Source of the DNA: JAZGER01 sp036480335
GTDB lineage: Bacteria; Pseudomonadota; Gammaproteobacteria; DSM-19610
DNA length: 64,000 nucleotides
Assembly: GCA_036480335.1 (NCBI GenBank)
Contig: JAZGGH010000005.1
Span: 22,119-86,118, forward strand
Reading direction: 5' to 3'
Each line of letters opens with the position of its first letter. The stretch's first letter is position 1. The notes under the pieces were generated by a model. The model saw only the letters and a program-made list of their open reading frames with translations. It searched no databases and was not told where the DNA came from. Both the position numbers and the translations under genes were made by a program. Of this stretch, positions 1 to 8,025 are shown in pieces.

Positions 1-955
1 CCCACTCCATAGAAGACTGCCCCGGATATAGCAGGCTAATCTCGCGAGAGGGAACATCTGACCAGTCTACGTTGATCGTTGCAGTAGATGCCGTCGTCTT
101 TTGTGTAGCCACTTTTGTACCTGAATCATCCTTCGCTACTGCTGTTGCTGCTGCAGTAGTCGCTGCCACAACAGGTGCTGCACTAGCAGCCTGTTTCAAT
201 GCCTTTTCTACCGCTCTATCAATTCGTTTTTTCTGCTTCTCTTTTTCTTTCGCCTTTTTCTTCTTTGCTTTATCTTTTGCAGCAGACTCTTCCTCTTCTG
301 CCTGCTTCATACCATCAAGAAATAACTGTGGTACTTCTCTAATAAATTCTGGATTTGGTGCTTCAAGCTCCTCAAGCTCCTCATCGGTCAACAGATCGCG
401 CACTCCTTTATGGGCTATCCCTTTGTGGCAATCTATACAGGTCTGACCCGTTTCAAAAGCATTCAGGTGCTGCTTGCGCGCTCTTGGTTTCTGAAATCTG
501 GGATTCATGGATTCAAAGTTATGACAGTTACGGCATTCACGTGAATCTGTTTCTTTCATGGTTTTCCACACACGTTTGGCCATCTCCAGACGGTGCTTAT
601 CAAATTTTTCCGGAGTACCGACTGTCCCCAGAATCTTGTGGAACACCTCATTACTGGCCTGGATCTTGCGTTTTACCTTATGAATCCAGGGGTCCGGTAC
701 GTGGCAATCCGAACAAACCGCCCTGACACCGGTACGGTTTGAATAATGAATAGTAGGTTTATATTCCTGATACACATTTTCTTCCATTTCATGACAACTG
801 ATGCAGAAATTCAATGTGTTAGTCGCTTCCATTGCGGTATTAAAACCACCCCAAAAAATAACACCCGCTAGAAACAACAATAAAGCACCACCGATAGTCG
901 CGCCGAACAATACACGGCGGGAGAAAAAACCGGGTTTTTTATAGCTGTCTGCCAT
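1..955 (-). CDS. nirT: NapC/NirT-type tetraheme cytochrome c, C-terminally extended (partial)
   Basis: The gene starts at 955 and runs off the left edge. An N-terminal membrane anchor (about residues 15-38) is followed by four CXXCH motifs (CISCH, CSDCH, CRNCH, CIDCH), the layout of the NapC/NirT family, which oxidises membrane quinol and passes electrons to periplasmic reductases. Beside nirS it most likely feeds nitrite reductase. Oddly, after the heme domain there is a long Lys/Glu- then Ala-rich linker (about residues 215-290) leading into a new domain that contains the string YPGQSS near the window edge. Ordinary NirT (about 200 aa) stops before this. The extension resembles C-terminal heme-binding domains fused to some NapC-like proteins, but most of it is outside the window. 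Confidence 0.85.
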   Translation of the reverse strand, partial: MADSYKKPGFFSRRVLFGATIGGALLLFLAGVIFWGGFNTAMEATNTLNFCISCHEMEENVYQEYKPTIHYSNRTGVRAVCSDCHVPDPWIHKVKRKIQASNEVFHKILGTVGTPEKFDKHRLEMAKRVWKTMKETDSRECRNCHNFESMNPRFQKPRARKQHLNAFETGQTCIDCHKGIAHKGVRDLLTDEELEELEAPNPEFIREVPQLFLDGMKQAEEEESAAKDKAKKKKAKEKEKQKKRIDRAVEKALKQAASAAPVVAATTAAATAVAKDDSGTKVATQKTTASTATINVDWSDVPSREISLLYPGQSSMEW

Positions 956-1042
956 GATAGGTACCTGTTGTTATTTAGTGAGTAAAACAGCGATTCAAAG
1001 ATGGTGGGCAGTTGCCTGCCCACCTGTTTGCTGAACAATGAA

Positions 1043-2686
1043 TCAGGTTACGTGATGAACCCGGTTATAGACGTTAAACTTGCCGGTTGGTGCATACAAT
1101 CCTTTGATACGTCCAATCTCTTCCAGAGTTTTGGTATCATAGATAATGATTTCACCATTTGGCTCCTTGCTGTCCTTACGATTCCAGACCGAGGTCCATA
1201 CTTCTGAACCGTCACTGTTAAACTCGATATGTACAGCAGCATAGCCTTCTGTGGTTGTCAGCTGAATGGTCTTAACAATCTTGCCTGTCTTCTTATCAAT
1301 CACCTTCATGCTTTGCTGTACTTCAGGATCGGGATGCTTAGTCTGATCAGCCCACACATAATCTGACTTTGGATGGGTACGCAGGAAGACTCCAGGACCA
1401 TCTGTTTCAACTTCATAACAGATTTTCCAGGCATTATCCGGATGACCCTTGGGGTCATTACCCCAGACGGTGATCTTGCCAACACCCAGATGAGTGGTGC
1501 CTGAAACTGGACCACATTTTGGATCATTCCAGTTTGCGCCAGGGCCAGGATGGGGTTTCTTGTCAACATCAATCATAGCTTCCAGTTTTCTGGTCTTGGT
1601 ATCAATAACCACCATTTTGTCGGATGCATTCGCTGCAATCTGGAAGTAGCGACCAGTCGGGTCATAAAAACCATCATGCAAATACTTGGCAGAATCAATC
1701 TTGGTGATTTGCAGATTTTCTATATCAGAATAATCTACCTGCCACATCTGACCCAGTTCCTTCATTGAAACCAGCCAGCTTGGTGCCATGGGAGTATCGT
1801 AAACAGCGGCCACGCGTGATTCGTTGACATACTCACCATCAACATTGACACCACGAGAAGACACGACTTTCAACGGCTGCATTGTTTCAGCTTCCAGTAT
1901 GACGAAATGCGGTGGCCAGTAAGCACCTCCAATAACGTACTTACCGTCACCTGAAACAGCCACATCACGGGCATCGTAGGCAACCTGTACCTGAGCGACT
2001 TTCATTTTCTCCGGTGTTTGCCAGAGATCAACCTTCGTCATCATGCCGTCACGCCCCATGATGTACCAGAAACGTCCAGGATCTTTTGATTTGAGAGTGT
2101 CATGATGTTCAACGGCCTTGAGTACATGCACCGCATAACCGGTAGAGATATGTGCTACTACTTCTTTCTTGTCGCCATCAATAATCGCAATTTTTCCCAC
2201 ATCACGCTCAATTACCAGGAAGAAGTTCTTCCAATTACGGTCATGCATGGGCTTGCTGGGATAATCTTTGGGTTCAATAAATACTTTATGGCGCTCTTTC
2301 ATCAAAGCAAGCGACATTTCAGGTGGAATAGGCGGTTCGTGCTGGATGTAACGAGCCAACAGATTGATCTCATCCTTGGTAAAGATGTCATCAAAATTGT
2401 TCATGCCACCTTCAGTACCGTAAGTAATGATTTTCTGCAGTTTGTTGGTACCGGCCTTGAGGGTATTCTTAGGCTCCAGGTTTTTACCCGTTGCACCTTT
2501 ACGCAAAACACCATGACAACCAGCACAACGCTGGAAATACAGTGATTTTGCCTGCTCAAATTCGGCTTCAGATATTTCGGGAGCTTTACCAGCTTTCGCC
2601 TCGGATAATACTTCGAATGCAACCGTGGATAAACCCAGACCGATTGCAAGGCTCAACGCAGTAACGCTGAAATGCTTGTGTTTCAT
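1043..2686 (-). CDS. nirS: Cytochrome cd1 nitrite reductase (NO-forming)
   Basis: Periplasmic enzyme that reduces nitrite to nitric oxide in denitrification. From the start at 2686 (GGAGA ribosome site 7 nt upstream) there is a signal peptide ending near AKA (residue 32), a cytochrome c domain with CAGCH at residues 54-58, and an eight-bladed d1-heme propeller. H187 in AVHVLKA is the likely proximal d1 ligand. H399 (TTHLG) and H438 (RTHPKS) match the two active-site histidines of true NirS, which argues for the catalytic enzyme rather than NirF. The C-terminal PTGKFNVYN is typical. The stretch after H187 is longer than in Pseudomonas NirS. An in-frame upstream ATG at 2770 would add 28 residues before the signal peptide and lies inside the FNR box, so it is not used here. 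nirT follows directly downstream. Confidence 0.93.
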   Translation of the reverse strand: MKHKHFSVTALSLAIGLGLSTVAFEVLSEAKAGKAPEISEAEFEQAKSLYFQRCAGCHGVLRKGATGKNLEPKNTLKAGTNKLQKIITYGTEGGMNNFDDIFTKDEINLLARYIQHEPPIPPEMSLALMKERHKVFIEPKDYPSKPMHDRNWKNFFLVIERDVGKIAIIDGDKKEVVAHISTGYAVHVLKAVEHHDTLKSKDPGRFWYIMGRDGMMTKVDLWQTPEKMKVAQVQVAYDARDVAVSGDGKYVIGGAYWPPHFVILEAETMQPLKVVSSRGVNVDGEYVNESRVAAVYDTPMAPSWLVSMKELGQMWQVDYSDIENLQITKIDSAKYLHDGFYDPTGRYFQIAANASDKMVVIDTKTRKLEAMIDVDKKPHPGPGANWNDPKCGPVSGTTHLGVGKITVWGNDPKGHPDNAWKICYEVETDGPGVFLRTHPKSDYVWADQTKHPDPEVQQSMKVIDKKTGKIVKTIQLTTTEGYAAVHIEFNSDGSEVWTSVWNRKDSKEPNGEIIIYDTKTLEEIGRIKGLYAPTGKFNVYNRVHHVT

Positions 2687-2769
2687 GTTCCATCTCCAAT
2701 CATTGAGAATGAAAAACCACCTCTTGCGAGGATCAGAAGAGACCGTACTTCTCAAGTGGTTTTCAGGCA

Positions 2770-2783
2770 TTGATTTATATCAA
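2770..2783 (-). promoter_or_regulatory. FNR/DNR-type box upstream of nirS
   Basis: TTGATTTATATCAA is a perfect TTGAT-N4-ATCAA palindrome about 84 bp upstream of the nirS start. FNR/ANR/DNR regulators bind such sites near -41.5 and activate nir genes under oxygen limitation or in response to NO. The family member that acts here cannot be told from the box. Confidence 0.8.
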
Positions 2784-2829
2784 GCAGGCAGACCGTTTTA
2801 TCTGCTGCAGAGAATTACATCGTGTGAAT

Positions 2830-2843
2830 CTGAGCTATATCAA
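2830..2843 (-). promoter_or_regulatory. Degenerate second FNR-type box
   Basis: CTGAGCTATATCAA matches TTGAT-N4-ATCAA at eight of the ten conserved positions and lies 60 bp further from nirS than the perfect box. A second upstream site is seen in some denitrification promoters. This one may equally be chance. Confidence 0.3.
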
Positions 2844-2882
2844 ATAACATCAGTCATTAATGAAGGGATGAAACAGGAAAAA

Positions 2883-3377
2883 CTATTTTGATGAGGAATT
2901 CGGCAGGGATACAGGATTGTCGCTAAGGGTACGCAAAAAAGCAATCAGACTGGCGCGTGATTTATCACTTTTAATACCGCGAAAATTCATTGCTAATCCA
3001 GGAACAGCTTGATCGGTTCTTGTCAGGTAATAATTTAATGCAGCGAGATTCCAGCGATGCCCAGAACCACGCATAGCATCAGAAAATTCAAAACCGGGCA
3101 CACTGCCTGCCTTGCGACCAATAATATTCCAGAGATGTGGCCCTTTCCAGTGACCACCTGACTGCTCATGCTCATGGCAAGACGAACATTTACGCATGAA
3201 GATGACTTCACCTTTTTCCACATCCGCTTCATTCAGAAGCAGTATGAATTCCTGGCTTAACTGAGGTTCGAATTCTGCCAACGATTTTCCAGCGCCATTA
3301 GCAGAGGCAGGCCCAACAGCAACTGCCAGTAACAGGAATAATGAGGCCAACGGATACAGTTTTTTCAGATTCATCAT
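2883..3377 (-). CDS. Class I (c2/mitochondrial-type) periplasmic cytochrome c
   Basis: A small soluble electron carrier. There is a signal peptide (MMNLKK..., cleavage near ASA) and a single heme site CSSCH about 64 residues in. The run GPHLWNIIGRKAG and a downstream Met (VPGLAMNF) as axial ligand identify a mitochondrial/c2-type cytochrome c. Starting at 3377 puts a signal peptide at the N-terminus; the ATG at 3407 would add ten residues ahead of it. Between the nirN block and nirS it is the obvious electron donor to NirS, in the role played by NirM or NirC elsewhere, but it is not a close NirM (c551) by length. It is the last gene before the nirS promoter. Confidence 0.85.
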   Translation of the reverse strand: MMNLKKLYPLASLFLLLAVAVGPASANGAGKSLAEFEPQLSQEFILLLNEADVEKGEVIFMRKCSSCHEHEQSGGHWKGPHLWNIIGRKAGSVPGFEFSDAMRGSGHRWNLAALNYYLTRTDQAVPGLAMNFRGIKSDKSRASLIAFLRTLSDNPVSLPNSSSK

Positions 3378-3430
3378 GGTCAGGATACTCACAGAATATA
3401 AGGGCAAATTTTTATTAACTCTATCACAGG

Positions 3431-4870
3431 CTACAAATCCCTCGCCACTCTGAAGCCAGTATCATCGCTACGTCTTGATGGAAAATCTCGCCAACGATTC
3501 GCCGAACGGATCTCTTTGGGAGGAAAACTCCAGGCACCGCCACGAATAACGCGTTTTCCACACCCCGGTTTTTCCAGTGCTGCACCATTTGCTGGCGCTT
3601 CGGCAAAGCTATCGTGCCAGCAATCCGCTACCCATTCAAAAACATTGCCTGCTGTATCGTACAACCCAAACGGATTAGCCGGAAATCGGCCTGCAGCTGC
3701 CGTCATGGCACCATCCCATGCAGAGCCGCAACCTTCACAGTTTGCATTTGCCAGACCCGGTTCGTCACCCCACCAGAATGTCTGTTGGCTTCCAGCACGG
3801 GCTGCATATTCCCATTCTGCATCAGTTGGTAACCGGTATGACTTGCGTGTTTTCCGGCTCAGCCAGTCTGTATACGCGATTGCATCATTCCATGAGACGT
3901 TAAAAACAGGACGATTACCCCTGCCCCAGCCTGCATCATCAGGGCATTCCTTATGCGTATCCTTGCAAAACCGGTCATATTCCTGAAAAGTCACCTCGAA
4001 CACGCCAATCGCAAAACCAGCCAGTGTGATATTTACAGGCGGCTGTTCATCAGTATCGCCTTCTGCATCACCTCGAACAAACGAACCTGCTTCAATGGCA
4101 ATTAATTCTGTTGCCAGGTCACCATTGACCATAGTATCCTGAATTAAATTAGCTGGCGCTTGTTGCCAACGATGAAGAAAATCTGCCTTGCCATGCAAAA
4201 TCGCCGGAGATAAAACCAGTGATGCGATTGTAGTGATAGGAACATCAATACTCTCACTATAATGCAGTGTAAGAGCGAATTTCTCGGTCAGCAATGTGCC
4301 TGTGTATACTTCACCATTCTTTAATCTGAGCTGTGCCTGCAAACCGCTATCTTCATCTTTCATCAGGTCAATACTCTGTAAATCGGAGCGATCAAGTACT
4401 TTCATAGACGTCTCACTCCTGAAAAGAAAATCATCTGTGGCAAGATTTGCCAGGAAGTACATACCATCCACTGTTTCCAGAGCTGCCTGGTCAGTAATAG
4501 CAAGTATGGGTATGCCACGATCAGAAAAATGGATATTAGCGATATCTTTCAATTCGAGAGGCAGTGCGGTATCGAGTACTCGCAATACGGAAATATCAGC
4601 ATTCCTGATCTGACCAACAAACATTTCTCCACGTTTTGTGGTCAATTTATCCGGCTCCTGATGTATAGCTGAAACCAGATCCTGGAGTAAATGATAGGGC
4701 ACTTTCTGCACGCCAATGGACGTTTCTATCGTAATGTATTCCTCGGCGACAGTCCCCTGATGTATATCCCCATTGCGCATGGTAACCACATCGAAGCCAG
4801 CAAAAGCATTATTTGCTACAAGCGTCTGTGGTAGCAATATTGCCGCGATAAGAAACAGTAATTTTCTCAT
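3431..4870 (-). CDS. nirV: FGE-fold (SUMF1-like) periplasmic protein, NirV-type, with N-terminal beta repeats
   Basis: Starts at 4870 (GGAAAG ribosome site) with a signal peptide of about 24 residues. Residues about 30-221 hold four units of a roughly 37-residue motif of the form NGD/E..G....i.i.......ip...i..i (about 30-66, 78-115, 133-169 and 183-221). Residues about 253-479 are a formylglycine-generating-enzyme/sulfatase-modifying fold (AGSFVRGD, RLPTDAEWEYAARAG, GNVFEWVADCW, IRGGAWSF, DTGFRVAR). The two cysteines used by true FGE in the RGGS...RYR region are absent (SFPPKEIRSANRW), so it should not make formylglycine. FGE-fold proteins named NirV accompany nitrite reductase genes in other denitrifiers and their role is unsettled. 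The symbol is by analogy. It lies 13 nt after nirN, in one operon. Confidence 0.75.
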   Translation of the reverse strand: MRKLLFLIAAILLPQTLVANNAFAGFDVVTMRNGDIHQGTVAEEYITIETSIGVQKVPYHLLQDLVSAIHQEPDKLTTKRGEMFVGQIRNADISVLRVLDTALPLELKDIANIHFSDRGIPILAITDQAALETVDGMYFLANLATDDFLFRSETSMKVLDRSDLQSIDLMKDEDSGLQAQLRLKNGEVYTGTLLTEKFALTLHYSESIDVPITTIASLVLSPAILHGKADFLHRWQQAPANLIQDTMVNGDLATELIAIEAGSFVRGDAEGDTDEQPPVNITLAGFAIGVFEVTFQEYDRFCKDTHKECPDDAGWGRGNRPVFNVSWNDAIAYTDWLSRKTRKSYRLPTDAEWEYAARAGSQQTFWWGDEPGLANANCEGCGSAWDGAMTAAAGRFPANPFGLYDTAGNVFEWVADCWHDSFAEAPANGAALEKPGCGKRVIRGGAWSFPPKEIRSANRWRDFPSRRSDDTGFRVARDL

Positions 4871-4883
4871 AGGTACGCTTTCC

Positions 4884-6467
4884 TTAATGGCTGGTACCCG
4901 ATGAATGGGTAATTTTATTATAGACATTATATTTTCCAACCGGCTTTTTCATCGGAATGCGTTTGACCACCTTGAATGAACTGGCATCGTAAACTACCAG
5001 TTCTCCATTCATTTCCCAGATACTGACCAGCGCATGACTACCATCCTGGGTAAACTCAACATGCGCCGATGTTTTTCCCGGCACTGGCCGTAGGGTTTTG
5101 ATAATTTCCAGCTTGTTTTTATCGATAACCAGCATCTGGTCACGATTCTCGCCAAAGAAAACATCCGCCCAGGCATAGGGTGTTTTTTCATGGCTGCGTA
5201 AAAAGAAACCGGTTCCTGGTGTTTTGATTTTCTTTATCAGCTTCCAGGTCTGCATATCAATAATGCTGATACTGTTCTCTTTCAGATTGGGTGTCGCCAG
5301 CACAGTGGTATCCTGATATTTCCAGGTAATGCCGGAACTGAGATGTGGCATACCGGGTAAATCCAGTTTTGCCACAGCACGGCCGAGATCCAGATCGATC
5401 ACCTGCCCTTCGCCCTGTCTTGAAGCACCTACCAGGTGCACATAATCCTGATCGAAGAAAAAATCATCCAGCGCAGATGCCAGACGGATTCGGCGCACCG
5501 GAAATAATTCCCTGATCGCATCACCGGAATCTTCACGGTAATCGTGCGACCATGGCTGACCAAAACCTGCAGGTGGCGGATCTTCATAGCTAATTTCCCA
5601 AACTTCAGGCACATCCTTGAGTGCAGCGACAAAGGTATTTCTGGGCGGTGCATTGTAGACCGCTGAAACACGCGAACTTTTCCCCTTGCCGGTATTGACC
5701 GGTATGATTTTAACCAGGCTTAAATCATCGGCGCTCAGAACCACCAGCGTATGCGGATAATAATTGGCTACAATAAGATTGTTATCATCACTGGAAACAG
5801 CCGCATTGCGTGCATTGATACCTACGCGTATTTCGGCGGTTAGTTTCAGGGTATAGATATCAAATCGGCTAATCCAGCCATCGCGAGAGGTAAAATATAC
5901 ATAACGTCCGTCCGAGCTGTACTTTGGCCCACCGTGCAGCGCAAACCGGGAAGCAAAGCGGTGAATGGGATTGAAGGTATCGCCATCCAGCAAAGTCACA
6001 TGATGATCACCTGATTCTACAACCAGAAACAGGTTCATTGGATCGGCATCGAAAACAGGTTTCAGTTGCGGTTTCGCATTCGGCTTTGAGTTCGGATAAA
6101 CGATGTGGCTTGCCCTGATTTCCCGCTCTCCCCAAACCGCGGGCGTAGCCAGTGGCGTATAAATAAAACTAACCAGTGATTCGATCTGTTTCCTGGATAA
6201 CTGTTGCCGAAATGCCGGCATCTGGGTAGCCACCCTACCATTCTTGATAACCTCAATAGCCTGTTTATTACGAAGTTTACGCAAATTCTCCGGTAATAGA
6301 GCCGGCCCAGTTATGCCCAGACGATGCACGCCATGACAACTGGCACAGTGTTTCTGAAAAAGAGATTCAGTGGTCGTTTCAGCGGCAACCGATTCACTTG
6401 TCACAAGCACAGAAACAATAATCAGCAGTGCATAGAATATCCGCCTCGATTTTATTATTTTACTCAT
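4884..6467 (-). CDS. nirN: Dihydro-heme d1 dehydrogenase NirN (cytochrome c plus d1 propeller)
   Basis: NirN introduces the acrylate double bond in the last step of heme d1 synthesis in the periplasm and hands the cofactor to NirS. The 527-residue protein has a signal peptide, a cytochrome c domain with CASCH at residues 41-45, and a d1-type eight-bladed propeller ending in GKYNVYNK. The presence of the c domain separates it from NirF, which has only the propeller. It is clearly different from the NirS in this window: the region of the NirS TTHLG motif reads GMPHLSSG. The start codon overlaps the end of the upstream triheme cytochrome gene by 8 nt, so the two are translationally coupled. The other d1 genes (nirF, nirDLGH, nirJ) are not in the window. 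Confidence 0.88.
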   Translation of the reverse strand: MSKIIKSRRIFYALLIIVSVLVTSESVAAETTTESLFQKHCASCHGVHRLGITGPALLPENLRKLRNKQAIEVIKNGRVATQMPAFRQQLSRKQIESLVSFIYTPLATPAVWGEREIRASHIVYPNSKPNAKPQLKPVFDADPMNLFLVVESGDHHVTLLDGDTFNPIHRFASRFALHGGPKYSSDGRYVYFTSRDGWISRFDIYTLKLTAEIRVGINARNAAVSSDDNNLIVANYYPHTLVVLSADDLSLVKIIPVNTGKGKSSRVSAVYNAPPRNTFVAALKDVPEVWEISYEDPPPAGFGQPWSHDYREDSGDAIRELFPVRRIRLASALDDFFFDQDYVHLVGASRQGEGQVIDLDLGRAVAKLDLPGMPHLSSGITWKYQDTTVLATPNLKENSISIIDMQTWKLIKKIKTPGTGFFLRSHEKTPYAWADVFFGENRDQMLVIDKNKLEIIKTLRPVPGKTSAHVEFTQDGSHALVSIWEMNGELVVYDASSFKVVKRIPMKKPVGKYNVYNKITHSSGTSH

Positions 6468-7290
6468 TCAGCAGTGTTCTCATATCCGCAGAAATTCGAT
6501 GAACACCATGACACTTCGCACAGGCGTGTACTGCAAGTCCGCCAATCTGGCGTCCGATGGTTTCAGTCTCATGCTTTTCAAGACTGCTTTGTAACGTGGA
6601 AATCATGGTTAATGTTTTTTCTCCCAGATAATATTCACGAGCTTCGGGTGATTTTTCATGACAGTCAATACAACTTTCCCCCAGCTGATGAATGCCACTA
6701 CGCAGTGATTCCAGACCCTGTAGAGCAGTTTCGTAACGTTTATCTGCATTGGCAATAACAACCGTATTGAGATAGAACATCAATTCACGCATATACTCAG
6801 CATAACTATAAACCTTGCCCTGCTCATCGATTATTTCATGTGATGTAAAATCCGGCGCCCGATTTTGCAATGCTGCTGTACTCCGATAATCCCAATGGCA
6901 GGTTTTACAGCTCTTTCTGAGGTTTTTTATCGCCTTTTTTAATTTCCTGTGATCCTGATCAAAAACAGCCTGTTGCAAGTTTTTTGATTCTTTCAGGTCA
7001 ATGTCATACTCCCACTCAGGCACCATTTCCGGAATCTTGCTGTAGTGCTCACGAAAACGGTCAGCCCACTTTTTCACATGGCTCCAGTCATCCTTCATGG
7101 CATAACTTTCAATGGCCTGAAGCTCACGGCGCAGACTGAACATCGTATGTTGCCAGACATTGCGTTTGCTGGCAGGCTTGTACCATTGTTTAAGAGAATC
7201 CGGTGGCAGATCTATTTCCAGAGTTTTTAGCACCTCTTCAGCTGTCAGTAAGACAGGCAACAGGGCCAGCAGAAAAATCAAATATTTCAC
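6460..7290 (-). CDS. Triheme periplasmic cytochrome with cytochrome c'-like modules
   Basis: A 276-residue protein with a signal peptide (cleavage near residue 17) and three heme sites: CKTCH (128-132), CIDCH (207-211) and CAKCH (257-261). The first two sit at the ends of helical stretches. LRKSCKTCHWDYR resembles the C-terminal heme helix of four-helix-bundle cytochromes c', so the protein may be two c'-like bundles plus a short monoheme tail. Coupling to nirN (8-nt overlap) suggests an electron acceptor for NirN or a link between NirN and NirS; this is inference. I recognise no named family for the full length. Confidence 0.7.
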   Translation of the reverse strand: MKYLIFLLALLPVLLTAEEVLKTLEIDLPPDSLKQWYKPASKRNVWQHTMFSLRRELQAIESYAMKDDWSHVKKWADRFREHYSKIPEMVPEWEYDIDLKESKNLQQAVFDQDHRKLKKAIKNLRKSCKTCHWDYRSTAALQNRAPDFTSHEIIDEQGKVYSYAEYMRELMFYLNTVVIANADKRYETALQGLESLRSGIHQLGESCIDCHEKSPEAREYYLGEKTLTMISTLQSSLEKHETETIGRQIGGLAVHACAKCHGVHRISADMRTLLNE

Positions 7291-7844
7291 TGAAGACCAC
7301 TCCAGAGACGAGTAACCTGACTATCCCGGCCCCATAGACCTCGATTTTTCTCAATAGCCTTCTGCTGCAACTGCTCAAGTTGTTTAGAGAAAGCAACGTC
7401 AAGGTTATCTGATGTAAGATATCGAGCATAACCATCAATAATCATCTGCTCATTGACTGAGACTGTAGATTTGCCAGGCCCAAAAATAATGGCAGGCACA
7501 CGGCCGTATCGATCAAGCTGATCGAAGTCGGCTTCAAGCCTGACTGTCATACCCGGTGATATCACCGCTTTAATATGATCTGTCGCAGCACGACCGATGA
7601 TGAGAAGTTTTTCAGGATCCAGCCCAGTTTTCTTTATATCAACTTTCAGTTTGGCATTGTTGCTATCTTCAGGCGCATCAATGCCAGTCAACTGAATTCT
7701 GATACTGTCTTTTTTCCCTACGGCCCTGACAACGACGGTATCACCATCTTCTATGGATTCAACAATGTAAACACCTGAAGCATAGGTTGCGGTAGCCGTC
7801 ATGCCGAATAGAAACATAATTATAATACGCATATTTTTTAACAT
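7287..7844 (-). CDS. Secreted thermonuclease-like (SNase-fold) protein
   Basis: A staphylococcal-nuclease-fold protein of about 185 aa with a signal peptide (MLKNMRIIIMFLFG... to TYA). Motifs match the family: EDGDTVVV, IQLTGIDAPE, DRYGRVPA and VNEQMIIDGYAR. It would act in the periplasm or outside the cell. Start 7844 has a GGGAA ribosome site and a signal peptide right behind it; the ATG at 7877 gives a longer, less convincing N-terminus. The stop overlaps the start of the triheme cytochrome (ATGA), making this the first gene of the nirN operon. A nuclease in this position is unexpected. The active-site arginine I would expect after IDAPE is not evident (DAPEDSNN), so activity is uncertain. 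Confidence 0.8.
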   Translation of the reverse strand: MLKNMRIIIMFLFGMTATATYASGVYIVESIEDGDTVVVRAVGKKDSIRIQLTGIDAPEDSNNAKLKVDIKKTGLDPEKLLIIGRAATDHIKAVISPGMTVRLEADFDQLDRYGRVPAIIFGPGKSTVSVNEQMIIDGYARYLTSDNLDVAFSKQLEQLQQKAIEKNRGLWGRDSQVTRLWSGLQ

Positions 7845-7941
7845 AATTTCCCAACGCAGGATCTCAATAATAAGCAATTATGCTCTATTATCTGGCATCT
7901 GCATAATTTTGAAAATCGAGCATTACCCCCTGATAATCACA

Positions 7942-7955
7942 TTGATCTATATCAA
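7942..7955. promoter_or_regulatory. FNR/DNR-type box in a divergent promoter region
   Basis: TTGATCTATATCAA, a perfect FNR-type palindrome, lies between the leftward nirN operon (first start 7844) and the rightward octaheme cytochrome gene (start 8026). Its centre is about 104 bp from one start and 77 bp from the other, so one site could serve both directions. Confidence 0.78.
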
Positions 7956-8025
7956 TCAGAACGATAAACGAATGTGCAAGAATTACATCAAATAATTTAT
8001 ACACAGTTCTGACTGGAGGATGTCA

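Noticed and set aside
72..726. Two plus-strand frames over the left edge
   Set aside because: They are antisense to the NirT gene, whose four CXXCH motifs and membrane anchor leave no doubt about the coding strand.
4884..6467. Assignment as a second nitrite reductase or as NirF
   Set aside because: It has a cytochrome c domain, which NirF lacks, and does not carry the NirS TTHLG pattern. NirN fits best.
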